Source: Candidatus Symbiopectobacterium endolongispinus (GTDB lineage Bacteria; Pseudomonadota; Gammaproteobacteria; Enterobacterales; Enterobacteriaceae). Taken from it: 64,000 nucleotides of DNA. The stretch lies in the NCBI RefSeq assembly GCF_018777385.1, contig NZ_JAFJYB010000005.1, positions 62,001 through 126,000 on the forward strand, given 5' to 3'. Position 1 is the first letter of the stretch; the number at the start of each line of letters is the position of its first letter. This document shows, in pieces, positions 1 through 11,012 of the stretch. The notes under the pieces are model-generated. The model made no database searches, was not told the DNA's origin, and saw only the letters and a program-made list of their open reading frames with translations. A program made the position numbers and the translations under genes.

Positions 1-3000
1 TGGCACACACCCTGAAGCAACTGATTAACAAGGGGGGCGAGCCGGTCATTCGATTGGGGATGGATCGCGTGATGCGCCTGATGGGGGAGCAGTTTGTTAC
101 TGGAGAAACCATCGATGAGGCGCTGTCCAACGCGGAACATCTGGAACAGCAGGGATTTCGCTATTCCTATGACATGCTGGGCGAAGCGGCCCTCACCGAA
201 CAGGATGTGGAGGCTTACCTCAACGCTTATCAGCAGGCGATTCATGCGATTGGCATGGCATCTCAGGGGCGTGGGGTGTATGAAGGGGCCGGGTATCTCC
301 ATCAAGCTGTCGGCGCTGCATCCACGTTATAGTCGTGCGCAGTACGATCGCGTCATGGAGGTGCTATATCCCCGTTTGTTGGCGTTGACGTTGCAGGCGA
401 TGCAGTACGATATCGGCATTAATATTGATGCGGAAGAAGCAGAACGGCTAGAGATCCCCCTCGATCTGTTGGAGCGGTTGTGCCATGAGCCTGCGCTGGA
501 GGGGTGGAAAGGGATCGGTTTTGTGGTGCAGGCCTACCAGAAACGCTGCCCGTTTGTGATTGATTTCCTTATCGATCTGGCACAGCGTACCCAGCGACGC
601 CTGATGGTGCGATTGGTGAAAGGTGCTTACTGGGACAGCGAAATCAAGCGCACGCAAGTAGATGGTCTGGAGGATTACCCCGTCTATACCCTTAAAGTCT
701 ATACTGATGTCGCCTATCTGGCCTGCGCTCGCCAACTGCTGGCGGAACTGGATGCCATTTACCCGCAGTTCGCTACCCACAATGCTCATACCCTGAGCGC
801 GGTGTATACGCTGGCCGGTGACAGTTATTACCCCGGGCAATATGAATTTCAATGCCTGCACGGTATGGGGGAGGCGCTTTATTCGCAGGTCGTCGGTCCC
901 GAAGAACAGGGCAAGCTGGCGCGCCCCTGTCGGCACCCATGAAACCCTGCTGGCCTATTTGGTGCGGCGTCTATTGGAAAATGGTGCCAACACCTCGTTT
1001 GTTAACCGCATTGCGGATGCGGAGGTCTCACTGGAGCAACTGATTGCCAGCCCGATAGCTGAAGTGCAGGCGCTGGCATACAAAGAAGGGGCTCCCGGAT
1101 GCCCGCATACGCGAATTCCTCTACCTGCTCAGATCTACGGTGCAGAGCGTTGCAATGCGCAAGGCGTAGATCTGACCGATGAGCGCCGTCTGGAAATGCT
1201 TGCAGCGGCCTTAAGCGCCGACGCCGCGCAGGTACGGCATGCGGCACCGATTATGGTCGATGCATCATCACCGTTGGCGGCTCGGCCAGTGATCAATCCG
1301 GCCCAACAGCACGATATCGTGGGATACGTGCGTGATGCCAGCGAGGAGGATGTGCGCATTGCGTTAGGCTGTGCGGTGCAGGCAGCAGAGCGGTTCTCGA
1401 CGGTGTCGCTCCCGCAGCGGGTTGCCAGACTGCAACGCGCTGCTAGCTTGCTGGAAGCCGCGTATCCGCAGTTCATCGGGTTATTGGTGCGCGAGGCGGG
1501 GAAAACCGTGCCAAATGCCATTGCTGAAATACGCGAAGCGGTGGACTTCTTGCGCTATTACGCACAGCAGTCTGCTGCGGTGTCATCGGAACAAGTTTGC
1601 TCGCTGGGCGTAGTGGTTTGCATCAGTCCGTGGAACTTCCCGTTGGCCATTTTTACCAGGCAGATTGCTGCTGCACTGGCTGCGGGGAATGCGGTACTGG
1701 CAAAACCGGCGGAGCAAACACCACTGGTTGCCGCGTTGGCGGTGCAGCTGCTGCATCAGGCTGGCATTGCGCCTGATGTGTTGCAACTGCTGCCCGGCGC
1801 TGGGGAACGCGTCGGTGCGGCGCTGGTGCGCGATGCGAGCGTCAATGTGGATCGACCGCGGTTGCCAAGAGCTTGCAGCGCACGTTGGCAGAACGGTTGG
1901 ATGCGCATGGGCAACCTGCGGTGCTGATCGCTGAAACCGGTGGGATGAATGCCATGATTGTCGATTCGTCCGCGCTGACAGAGCAGGTGGTCAGCGATGT
2001 CATGGCCTCAGCCTTTGACAGCGCAGGGCAGCGTTGTTCAGCACTGCGTCTGCTCTGTCTTCAGGAGGACATTGCAGAAGCGACACTGAACATGCTGCGT
2101 GGCGCCATGGCGCAGTTCCGCGTGGGCAATCCCGACAGCCTGGCAACGGACTGCGGCCCGGTGATAGACGATGAAGCCCGCGAACGGATCGAGCAGCATA
2201 TTCACCTGATGCAAGCGGAAGGGCATTCGGTGTTTCAGGCGGCTTTCGGCGCACAGGCGTGCCTGGCCTCATGGCGACATGGCACCTTTGTCTTGCCGAC
2301 GCTGATTGAACTGGACCAGGTAGCCAGCTTGCAACAAGAGATCTTTGGTCCGGTGCTGCACGTGGTGCGCTATGCGCGCGAGGGGCTGGATACGTTGATT
2401 GAGGAGATCAACGCCCTGGGGTATGGGCTCACGTTGGGCGTCCATTCACGGATTGATGAAACCATTTCGCGTATCACGCAGCGGGCGCATGTGGGTAACC
2501 AATACGTCAATCGCAATATGGTGGGGGCTGTGGTCGGCGTTCAGCCATTCGGAGGCGAAGGGTTGTCCGGTACAGGGCCGAAAGCGGGCGGGCCGCTCTA
2601 TTTGCCACGCTTGCAGAGAACACCGCCTGGCCAACCCAGCGCAGCGAGCAACGCATTGGGCGTCAATGCCACATTGGCGACGACGCCGGAACGCGCGGGG
2701 TTTGCGCTACTGGTTGACTGGGCGCAACAACAGGGACGGCTGGCGGTGTTCGAGGCGGCGCAGAGCTACCGTGCCTGGGGCGCTGTCAGCGGTGTGATAC
2801 GCCCGCTGCCGGGGCCCACTGGCGAACGCAATACCTATATGCTGACACCGCGCGATAACGTGTTGTGTCTGGCGCAGGAAAGTGACGATATTCTGCGCCA
2901 GTTGGCGGCGCTGCTGGCCGTGGGAAGTAACGCATTATGGCCTGACAGTGCAGCGTTACGTGAACTTGCCGGCAGCTTGCCGCTGGAAGTGCAGCGCCGC

Positions 3001-3249
3001 ATCCGTTTTACGCCGGAATGGCAACAGGAAAGTGAGCATATTGGCGCGGTTATCTGTCACGGCGAGAGCGACATGTTGCGTGAGGTTAATCAGCGGATTA
3101 CGCAATGGACGGGGGCGATTATTCCTCTGCTCGGCTGTGAACCAGGCAGTGACACGATCCCACTGGAGCGGTTATGGCATGAACGTGTGCTCAGCGTGAA
3201 TACGGCGGCAGCGGGGGGAAATGCCAGCCTGCTGATGATAACGGAGTGA
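1..3249 (+). pseudogene. putA: putA, bifunctional proline dehydrogenase / P5C dehydrogenase, 5'-truncated by the window and frameshifted
   Basis: PutA oxidises proline to glutamate with an FAD-dependent proline dehydrogenase domain followed by an NAD-dependent aldehyde dehydrogenase domain. The window opens inside the first domain (LINKGGEP, GEQFVTGETI). The second domain shows the catalytic cysteine in SAGQRCSALR and the glutamate in AETGGMNAM, and the C terminus ends NTAAAGGNASLL as in enteric PutA. The reading frame is broken three times by comparison with E. coli PutA as I remember it. At 285-288 there is one extra G (YEGPGISIKL is disrupted). At about 924-933 about 17 bp are missing between two copies of CCCTGTCG, removing part of PCRIYAPVG. 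At about 1846-1852 about 13 bp are missing, removing the VMFTG segment of the NAD fold. No functional protein is expected. In E. coli ilvC, not putA, lies beside ppiC, so the junction with the next gene is also a rearrangement relative to that order. Confidence 0.95.
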
Positions 3250-3308
3250 TCACTCCGTACGCGCCGCGCATACTGCGCTGCGCAACAGTACGCCGGTTGC
3301 CAGAACGC

Positions 3309-3590
3309 TTAGTTGCGGTACAGCACCTTGATGATGTGATAGCCGAACTGGGTTTTTACCGGTCCAAAGGGTTTCAGCAACTCGCAGGAAAATACCGCCT
3401 TGTCAAAAGCGGGCACCATATCGCCCTGACGGAACTCACCCAGATTGCCCCCATCCCGTTTGGATGGGCAGGTAGAGTGCTTTTTAGCTAACTGCTGAAA
3501 GTCTGCCCCTTGCGCCAATTGGTCCAGTAGATCATTCGCCTGTTGTTCTGTATCGACCAGAATATGCAGTGCAGATGCCGTTTTCGCCAT
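3309..3590 (-). CDS. ppiC: peptidyl-prolyl cis-trans isomerase C (parvulin)
   Basis: A 93-residue single-domain parvulin that catalyses prolyl cis-trans isomerisation in the cytoplasm. The start chosen is the ATG of [12 protein letters not shown], preceded by AAAGG; an upstream in-frame ATG would add 23 residues that have no counterpart in PpiC. The body reads [20 protein letters not shown] and ends [13 protein letters not shown], the family hallmark, at the normal family length. It is transcribed away from rep, as in E. coli. The frame is intact, in contrast to both neighbours. Confidence 0.95.
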   Translation of the reverse strand: MAKTASALHILVDTEQQANDLLDQLAQGADFQQLAKKHSTCPSKRDGGNLGEFRQGDMVPAFDKAVFSCELLKPFGPVKTQFGYHIIKVLYRN

Positions 3591-3768
3591 GGGAATACCT
3601 TTCATGTTATTAAGAAGCGTGAATTGAACAGGCCTCACGCCGACGCCGATGGCTGGCAATGTAGCACGATGCAGGCCTGATGTAGATCGGTAAAGGCGAA
3701 TCCGGCCATCAAGATCTGTGCGGCTTTCTGCTACAATCGGCTTCCGTTTTTATTACGAGTTGAACGTC

Positions 3769-5793
3769 ATGCGCCTGAATCCCAGTCAACAACATGCTGT
3801 CGAATTTGTCACCGGCCCTTGTCTGGTGCTGGCTGGCGCGGGATCAGGCAAAACGCGCGTTATCACCAACAAGATTGCTCGTCTGATCCGTAAGTGCGGC
3901 TATCAGGCGCGTCATATCGCCGCGGTGACCTTTACCAACAAGGCTGCGCGTGAAATGAAAGCGCGTGTGGCGCAGACCTTAGGGCGCAAGGAGACGCGTT
4001 GGTTGCTGATCGCCACCTTTCACACCCTGGGGTTGGAGGTCATTAAACGGGAATATGCCGCGTTGGGCATGAAGGCGAACTTCTCGCTGTTTGACGATCA
4101 GGATCAGGCCGCACTGCTCAATGAACTGACGGAAACCTGGTTGGAAGGCGATAAAACCCAGCTACAGCAGTTGACCGCCACCATTTCCAACTGGAAAAAC
4201 GATCTGATGGACCCGACGCAGGCGGCGGCATCGGCGCAGTCGGAGCGTGATAAGCTGTTTGCGCACTGTTATGGTCTGTATCACGGCCACTTGCGCGCCT
4301 GTAACGTACTGGATTTTGACGATCTGATCCTGTTGCCAACGCTGCTGTTCAAGCGCAATGAAGAGGTGCGTGAGCGCTGGCAAAACCGCTTGCGCTACCT
4401 GCTGGTGGATGAGTATCAGGACACCAACACCAGCCAGTATGAGCTGATCAAACTGCTGGTTGGTGCACGTGCACGCTTTACCGTGGTCGGCGATGACGAC
4501 CAATCCATCTACTCTTGGCGCGGTGCCCGTCCGCAAAACCTGGTACTGCTTTCACAGGATTTCCCTCAGCTTGAAGTGATCAAGCTGGAGCAAAATTACC
4601 GTTCTTCGGGCCGTATTCTCAAAGCGGCCAATATCATGATCGCCAATAACCCACACGTATTTGAAAAAAACTCTTTTCTGAATTGGGTTACGGCAGTGAA
4701 CTGCAGGTGATCACCGCCAACAACGAAGACCACGAGGCGGAACGGGTGGTGGGCGAACTGATTGCCCATCACTTTATCAACAAGACGCAGTACAGTGACT
4801 ATGCCATCCTCTATCGTGGCAACCATCAGTCGCGACTGTTCGAAAATATGCTGATGCAAAACCGCATTCCCTATCGCATCTCTGGCGGTACCTCCTTCTT
4901 TTCTCGTCCGGAAATCAAAGATCTGTTGGCCTATCTGCGCGTTTTGACCAACGCGGATGACGACAGCGCCTTTCTACGCATCGTCAACACCCCTAAGCGA
5001 GAAATCGGCCCCGCGACGCTACAGAAACTGGGTGAGTGGGCCAATGTGCGCAACAAAAGCCTGTTTACCGCCAGTTTTGATTTAGGGCTGGAAGCACACC
5101 TGTCTGGCCGTGGGTTGTCCTCACTGCAACGTTTTACCCACTGGATGCGGGAAATTGCCCAGCAGGCTGAGCGAGAACCGGTGGCGGCGGTGCGCGACTT
5201 CATTCACGGGCTGGATTATGAAAGCTGGCCGTATGAAACCTCAACCAGCCCGAAAGCGGCGGAAATGCGTATGAAAAACGTCAATCAGCTGTTTAGCTGG
5301 ATGACGGAAATGCTGGCAGGCTCGGAGTTCGATGAACCGATGACGCTGACACAGGTGGTAACGAGGTTCACCCTGCGCGATATGATGGAGCGCGGCGAAA
5401 GCGAAGAAGAGGTGGATCAGGTGCAACTGATGACCATGCACGCCTCAAAAGGGTTGGAGTTTCCCTATGTGTATCTGGTGGGGATGGAGGAGGTACTACT
5501 GCCGCACCAGAGCAGCATTGACGAAGATAATGTCGATGAAGAGCGTCGCCTGGCGTATGTCGGTATCACACGGGCGCAACGTGAGCTGGTTTTTTACCCT
5601 GTGCAAAGAGCGTCGCCAGTATGGCGAACTGGTGCGGCCAGAACCCAGCCGTTTCTTGCTGGAACTGCCGCAGGACGATCTGCAATGGGAAACAGCGCAC
5701 AAAGTGGTCAGCGCGCAAGAGCGGATGCAAAAGGGGCAAAGCCATCTGGCGAATCTGCGCGCGCAGCTGGCGCAGGCGCGCGATAAGGAGTAA
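3769..5793 (+). pseudogene. rep: rep, ATP-dependent DNA helicase Rep, two frameshifts
   Basis: Rep is a 3'-5' superfamily-1A helicase that helps replication forks past protein roadblocks. The start is the ATG of [13 protein letters not shown]. Walker A (AGAGSGKT), the [11 protein letters not shown] motif, the DEYQDTN Walker B and [13 protein letters not shown] are all visible in the first frame. The frame is lost at 4664-4670, where a run of 7 A replaces the 8 needed for [10 protein letters not shown], and again at 5590-5595, where 6 T replace the 5 needed for [15 protein letters not shown]. The last segment is then normal to its stop. Both changes are single bases in homopolymers, so an assembly error must be excluded. 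If real, the product stops after about 310 residues and lacks helicase motifs IV-VI. Confidence 0.9.
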
Positions 5794-5801
5794 TACCGCT
5801 G

Positions 5802-7285
5802 TTACGGCGTGGCTTCCTCAATCACCAATGACCAATGGGCATAGCCCTGCCAACGGCTTTCCTGCTCCAGCGCTTCTGCGCGCAGGGGATGGGCGGCCAG
5901 CCAGCAGGTAGCTGGATGTGCAGGGTATCGCCGTCCGCCCGCAAGATGCTGTCAGGCAAGGTGTCATCACGGCGACGGCTGGCGAAAATAATCGCCAGTC
6001 GCAACAAACGGCATAAGCGCTGCGCAGGCAGTACGGGTACGGCGTTTTGCTGATTTAATGACTGAAGATCGAGCGCACCACTCTGATTTAACACCAGAAT
6101 AGCCAGCAGTTTTTTCTGTGCCGGTGTGAAACTGGGAAGATCGCTGTTGCGTATGAGATAGGCGGCGTGTTGCGGAGCATTGCGAAAATCAATGGCCGGA
6201 CCGATTTCATGCAGAAAACCGGCGCTGTGCAGCAACTCACGACATCGGTGATCCAACGGCCAATCCTGCGCCAGTTGGTGCAGGAAATTGTCGGCTAATG
6301 TGCTGACGCGCTGGCCCTGTTCACCGTCTAACAGGTAGCGGCGTTGCAGATTGAGCAGCGTGCGCTGGCGAATATCCTGCTCTACGGGCAGGTGCAGCAT
6401 CCCGTATACCAAGCCTTCGCGCAGTGCGCCACCGGCCAATGTCATACTCTGAATGCCAAGTTCCTGGAAAATCGCCAACAGAATGGACAATCCGCTGGGG
6501 AACACTAGCGCCAGCTCTAACGTCAGGCCGTCAATTTCCAGTTCTTCCAGCTTATGGCACGCGATGGCATGCTCTTTCAGGGCGCACAGCTTGTCGAGCG
6601 TTAATGTGCTCGTCCATGCCCGAGGCGACCATAATCTCTTGCAACGCTTGTACGGTGCCGGATGCGCCCACGCACACTTGCCACCCCTGTGCACGCAGTT
6701 GGGCGGCCACGGGGCGTATCATGTCACCGGCAGCCTGTTCAGCACGGGCAAAATTTTCCGCTGTCAGGGTGCGATCGCTGAAATAACGCTCCAGCCAGGT
6801 CACGCATCCCATGGGCAAACTGAGTAACTGTGTGGCCTGTGCGGCGGTTCCGGTCGCCAGTTCGGTACTGCCACCGCGATATCCACCACCAGACGTTGTT
6901 CCGGACCGCCGGTGGTGTGGGCCACGCCCTGATAAATCAGGCGCGCTTCCTCTTCACCGCTGATGACTTGAATCGGCAAACCCAGGATCTGCTGCGCCTG
7001 CGCCAGAAATTCATCGGCATTGGTGGCAAGCCGCAGGGTCGCCGTCGCAACAACGCGGGTTTGCGTCTGAGGGATATCCTGCAAGCGTTCGGAAAACAGG
7101 CGCAAGCACTACCAGCCGCGCTGCATGGCTTCCTGTGACAAGCGGTTATCACGATCCAGTCCCGCAGCCAAACGCACTTTACGTTTAATGCGCGCTAGCG
7201 TTTTAATGCTGCCAGCGCTCTCCCGCACCACCAGCATATGGAAGCTGTTCGAGCCCGCCGCATACAGCGAGGAAGCATTTAGCAT
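5802..7285 (-). pseudogene. gppA: gppA, guanosine-pentaphosphate phosphatase / exopolyphosphatase, multiply broken
   Basis: GppA hydrolyses pppGpp to ppGpp and degrades polyphosphate (actin-like ATPase fold). Almost the full E. coli-like protein can be traced from [11 protein letters not shown] to [11 protein letters not shown]. Damage seen: near 7251-7258 the segment AAIDLGSNSF is reduced to AAGSNSF, a 9-bp in-frame loss that removes the acidic phosphate-binding motif of the fold; at 7109-7111 a TAG follows QRGW where a glutamine codon is expected; about 6880 one G is missing in VVDIGGGSTE; about 6605 one extra A lies before TLDKL; about 5890 one base is missing near the C terminus. This is beyond any sequencing-error explanation. 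It sits in the usual place between rep and rhlB and nearly abuts rhlB on the same strand. Confidence 0.95.
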
Positions 7286-7291
7286 GGATGC

Positions 7292-8562
7292 TTAACTCGG
7301 TCTTTTACGGTTGCCGCGCGGTGCGCCGCTACGACGTGGCGGGCCACTGCTGGTGCGCGTGCGGAGCAAGCGCTTCGGCGCGGGCAGATTGGTCATCAGC
7401 GCATCACTATCGTATTTGCTTACCGGGATTGAATGGCCCGTATATTGCTCAATGGCAGGCAGGTTCAGCGCATACTCTTCACAGGCCAGGCTGATGGAGA
7501 AACCGCTGGCACCGGCACGTCCGGTACGGCCGATGCGGTGCACATAGTCTTCGCAATCGTCCGGCAAGTCATAGTTGAATACGTGAGTGACAGACGGAAT
7601 ATGAAGACCGCGCGCCGCAACATCGGTGGCGACCAGAATATCCAGATTGCCCTGCGTGAAGTCATCCAGAATGCGCAGACGTTTTTTCTGCGCTACGTCG
7701 CCAGTCAGCATACCAACGCGATGGCCGTCCGCAGCCAGATGGCCCCAGATGTCTTCGCAGCGGTGCTTAGTGTTAGCGAAGATGATGCAGCGGTCTGGCC
7801 ACTCTTCTTCCAGCAACGTTTGCAGCAGGCGCATCTTCTCTTCGTTTGACGGATAGAACAGCTCTTTCTTGATGCGGTGCCCGGTTTTCTGCTCCGGCTC
7901 TACTTCAACGTACTCGGCGTTGTTCATCTGTTCAAACGCCAACTCACGCACACGGTATGACAGCGTGGCGGAGAACAGCATGTTCAGGCGCTGCGTTACC
8001 GGCGGCATGCGGCGGAACAGCCAGCGAATATCTTTGATAAAGCCCAGATCGTACATTATGTCGGCTTCATCCAGCACCACAACCTGAATGGCACCAAGGT
8101 CAATGTGATTCTGCTTAGCGTAGTCGATCAAGCGGCCTGTGGTACCGAGCAGGATATCAACACCCTGCTCCAGCACTTTAAGCTGCTTATCGTAACCGTC
8201 TCCGCCGTAAGCCAGACCCAGTTTCAAGCCTGTCGATTCTGCTAGCGCCTGTGCATCCGCGTGGATTTGCACGGCCAACTCGCTAGTGGGGGCCATGATC
8301 AGCGCGCGCGGCTGGTTGGTTTGACGCTCTGCCGAAGCAGGATGCGACAAGAGATAGTGGAAAGTAGACGCCAGAAATGCCAGCGTCTTGCCAGTTCCGG
8401 TTTGCGCCTGACCCGCGACGTCTCGGCCATCAAGGGCGAGAGGTAGTGCGAGTGCCTGGATGGGCGTACAGTTATAAAACCCTTTTTTTCAAGGGTTTTG
8501 ATTACCTGCGGGTGCAGCGCGAAGTCGGAAAACTTCTGTTCAGTCAAGTGTATTTTGCTCAT
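7292..8562 (-). pseudogene. rhlB: rhlB, ATP-dependent RNA helicase RhlB, frameshifted with motif substitutions
   Basis: RhlB is the DEAD-box helicase of the RNA degradosome. The start is the ATG of [18 protein letters not shown]. The frame shifts at 8483-8489, where a run of 7 A (coding strand) stands for the 8 expected in [17 protein letters not shown]. Downstream the Q motif, AQTGTGKT Walker [24 protein letters not shown] and the basic tail are readable. Two helicase motifs also carry substitutions at normally invariant arginines: motif Ia reads PTSELA instead of PTRELA, and the DEAD-box segment reads DEADIMYD instead of DEADRMYD. Point changes at such positions support genuine relaxed selection rather than a single base-calling error. 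Confidence 0.92.
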
Positions 8563-8680
8563 AGTGTGGTAGAATATCAGCTAACTATTGTTTTACGAAA
8601 GCGTATACAGTGAAATAAAGTCAAGCTTTGTTGGTTAATGCTACACCAACTCGCTAAAGATAATCCTGCGGAGTAAAAAA

Positions 8681-9007
8681 ATGAGCGATAAAATTATTCA
8701 CCTGACAGACGACAGCTTCGAAACGGACGTGTTGCGGGCCGAAGGGGCAACACTGGTTGATTTTTGGGCCGAATGGTGTGGTCCCTGCAAAATGATCGCT
8801 CCCATTCTCGATGAAATCGCTGATGAATTCGAAGGTCGCATCACCGTTGCTAAACTTAACATTGATGAAAATCCGGCGACTGCGCCGAAATACGGCATCC
8901 GTGGTATTCCGACCCTGCTGCTGTTCAAGAACGGTGAAGTGGCGGCAACGAAAGTAGGTGCGCTGTCCAAAGGCCAGTTGAAAGAGTTTTTGAACACCAA
9001 TCTGTAA
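8681..9007 (+). CDS. trxA: thioredoxin 1
   Basis: A 108-residue cytoplasmic dithiol reductant. The redox site WCGPCK lies at residues 32-37 and the cis-proline segment [11 protein letters not shown] follows at about 71-81; the sequence is nearly identical to E. coli TrxA. A GCGGAG ribosome-binding site precedes the ATG. It is divergent from the decayed rhlB and followed by the rho leader, the standard enteric arrangement. It is intact and probably essential in practice (ribonucleotide reduction, methionine sulfoxide repair). Confidence 0.98.
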   Translation: MSDKIIHLTDDSFETDVLRAEGATLVDFWAEWCGPCKMIAPILDEIADEFEGRITVAKLNIDENPATAPKYGIRGIPTLLLFKNGEVAATKVGALSKGQLKEFLNTNL

Positions 9008-9444
9008 TACCTGATAGATTTATCAACGCTATTTCATCGCACAAAGCGGTCAGTGTGGATTTCTCGTATTGACCGCTTGCCGCACGTCATGAAGCGTGCT
9101 AGATTCATCAGTACTGCATATCGTACTTGCCTATGTTTAAGTCTGAAAGTTTGAATCTATAGCATTACTCGCTGTCTATACCTTAACGCTGCCCGTAAAC
9201 ACGGCATAAGAATCCGTAGCGTGGTCAGGCAATCTAAAAGTATTACATTAATTGGTTTCAGGTGTCTTCGATCTCTTGCCGTCGTTTTGTATAGGGCTTG
9301 CGTGGTCAACGTGTAACACGTTCACGTATCAAGCCAAACGGAATGGTGTGATTGAGGGCGGTATATGATAGTGGCACGGTGACCCTTGCCATCCCATTCA
9401 CGTTAATTGTTCGAGATTTACCCCGAGTTTAAGAACCCACCACT
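9008..9444 (+). promoter_or_regulatory. rho leader region
   Basis: A 437-bp stretch between trxA and rho with no open frame I can support. In E. coli the long rho leader mediates Rho autoregulation by Rho-dependent attenuation; position and length fit that here. I looked for the small rhoL leader frame and could not identify it convincingly. A hairpin lies at its 5' end. Confidence 0.5.
9044..9078 (+). terminator. hairpin after trxA
   Basis: A perfect 9-bp stem (AAGCGGTCA / TGACCGCTT) with a 17-nt loop, 36 bp after the trxA stop. No T-run follows, so it may be an RNA-stabilising or Rho-assisted structure rather than an intrinsic terminator. Confidence 0.35.
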
Positions 9445-10704
9445 ATGAATCTTACCGAATTAAAGAATACGCCAGTTTCTAAGTTAATTACTCTTGGCGA
9501 AAACATGGGGCTGGAAAACCAGGCTCGTATGCGTAAGCAGGATATTATTTTCGCCATTTTGAAGCAGCACGCAAAAAGTGGCGAAGATATTTTCGGCGAT
9601 GGCGTGCTGGAAATCTTGCAGGATGGTTTCGGTTTCCTCCGCTCCGCAGACAGCTCCTACCTCGCCGGCCCTGATGATATCTACGTTTCTCCCAGCCAAA
9701 TCCGCCGTTTTAATCTTCGTACTGGTGACACCATTTCAGGCAAGATTCGTCCTCCCAAAGAAGGGGAACGCTACTTTGCCTTGTTGAAAGTCAACGAAGT
9801 CAATTACGATAAACCTGAAAACGCCCGCAACAAGATCCTGTTTGAAAACCTCACTCCGCTGCATGCCAACTCACGTTTGCGTATGGAACGCGGTAATGGT
9901 TCAACTGAAGACCTGACAGCACGCGTATTGGATTTGGCGTCTCCGATTGGCCGTGGTCAACGTGGTTTGATCGTGGCACCACCGAAAGCCGGTAAAACCA
10001 TGCTGCTGCAAAATATTGCACAGAGCATCGCGTATAATCACCCTGATTGCGTGCTGATGGTACTGCTTATCGACGAACGTCCGGAAGAAGTGACCGAGAT
10101 GCAACGTCTGGTGAAAGGGGAAGTGGTGGCGTCTACCTTTGACGAGCCTGCCTCTCGCCACGTTCAGGTTGCTGAAATGGTGATTGAAAAGGCCAAGCGC
10201 CTGGTCGAGCACAAAAAAGACGTTATCATCCTGCTGGACTCCATCACCCGTCTGGCGCGTGCCTACAACACCGTGGTACCGGCGTCTGGCAAAGTGCTGA
10301 CCGGTGGTGTGGATGCCAACGCCCTGCACCGTCCGAAACGCTTCTTTGGTGCTGCGCGTAACGTGGAAGAGGGCGGTAGCCTGACCATTATCGCCACCGC
10401 GCTGGTAGATACAGGCTCGAAGATGGACGAAGTGATTTACGAAGAGTTTAAAGGTACAGGTAACATGGAACTGCATCTGGCGCGTAAAATCGCTGAGAAG
10501 CGTGTATTCCCGGCTATCGACTACAACCGTTCCGGTACGCGTAAAGAAGAGCTGCTTACCACCTCCGAAGAGCTGCAAAAAATGTGGATCCTGCGCAAAA
10601 TCATTCACCCGATGGGTGAGATCGATGCAATGGAGTTCCTGATCAACAAGTTGGCGATGACCAAAACCAACGATGAATTCTTCGACATGATGAAGCGTTC
10701 ATAA
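9445..10704 (+). CDS. rho: transcription termination factor Rho
   Basis: A complete 419-residue Rho, the hexameric RNA helicase that terminates transcription. The N-terminal RNA-binding domain contains [17 protein letters not shown]; Walker A is APPKAGKT (about residues 178-185); Walker B is [17 protein letters not shown]; the Q-loop and R-loop follow as in E. coli, and the protein ends [11 protein letters not shown]. Start, length and sequence match the enteric protein closely. Intact, and followed by an intrinsic terminator. Confidence 0.99.
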   Translation: MNLTELKNTPVSKLITLGENMGLENQARMRKQDIIFAILKQHAKSGEDIFGDGVLEILQDGFGFLRSADSSYLAGPDDIYVSPSQIRRFNLRTGDTISGKIRPPKEGERYFALLKVNEVNYDKPENARNKILFENLTPLHANSRLRMERGNGSTEDLTARVLDLASPIGRGQRGLIVAPPKAGKTMLLQNIAQSIAYNHPDCVLMVLLIDERPEEVTEMQRLVKGEVVASTFDEPASRHVQVAEMVIEKAKRLVEHKKDVIILLDSITRLARAYNTVVPASGKVLTGGVDANALHRPKRFFGAARNVEEGGSLTIIATALVDTGSKMDEVIYEEFKGTGNMELHLARKIAEKRVFPAIDYNRSGTRKEELLTTSEELQKMWILRKIIHPMGEIDAMEFLINKLAMTKTNDEFFDMMKRS

Positions 10705-10724
10705 GCAGGCAGTGTTCTCGGGGG

Positions 10725-10755
10725 AAAACGCCACGCGGGTCGTGGCGTTTTTTTT
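10725..10755 (+). terminator. intrinsic terminator of rho
   Basis: Stem AACGCCACG / CGTGGCGTT with a GGGT-type loop, followed by eight T, 20 bp after the rho stop codon. Confidence 0.9.
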
Positions 10756-11012
10756 AGGAACTTACCGACCTTTACACTACAGGGTGTTTTTCCAGAGTAT
10801 TCTAGGATATCCTGGCGTCATGCTTTCCGTTATGGTACGCATTGATTTGATGGCGTCATCATAACCCCGTTGCGAGTGCCTGCCCTGTGCATGCCCGCGC
10901 GATACCGTCGGCCGCATAATGATGTGGTGGTGAACGGCCCTGTTATGGCGAACCATGCTTCGCCGTGCCAGCCTGCGGCGGCTTGTAGCCATAAACGGTA
11001 AACTTACTCGCT
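10756..11012 (+). other. rho-wecA intergenic region
   Basis: The 308-bp gap between rho and wecA holds the rho terminator and should contain the ECA operon promoter. I could not pick out a convincing -35/-10 pair. A reverse-strand frame here has no recognisable homology and is not called. Confidence 0.4.

Noticed and set aside
4660-4690. Programmed frameshifting in rep, rhlB or other A/T runs
   Set aside because: The runs simply differ by one base from the in-frame count; there is no stimulatory structure and the genes are not known for recoding.
9008-9444. rhoL leader peptide
   Set aside because: No frame with convincing similarity and ribosome-binding site could be found by eye.
9901-10608. 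235-codon reverse-strand frame opposite rho
   Set aside because: Fully inside rho with no independent start signal or homology.
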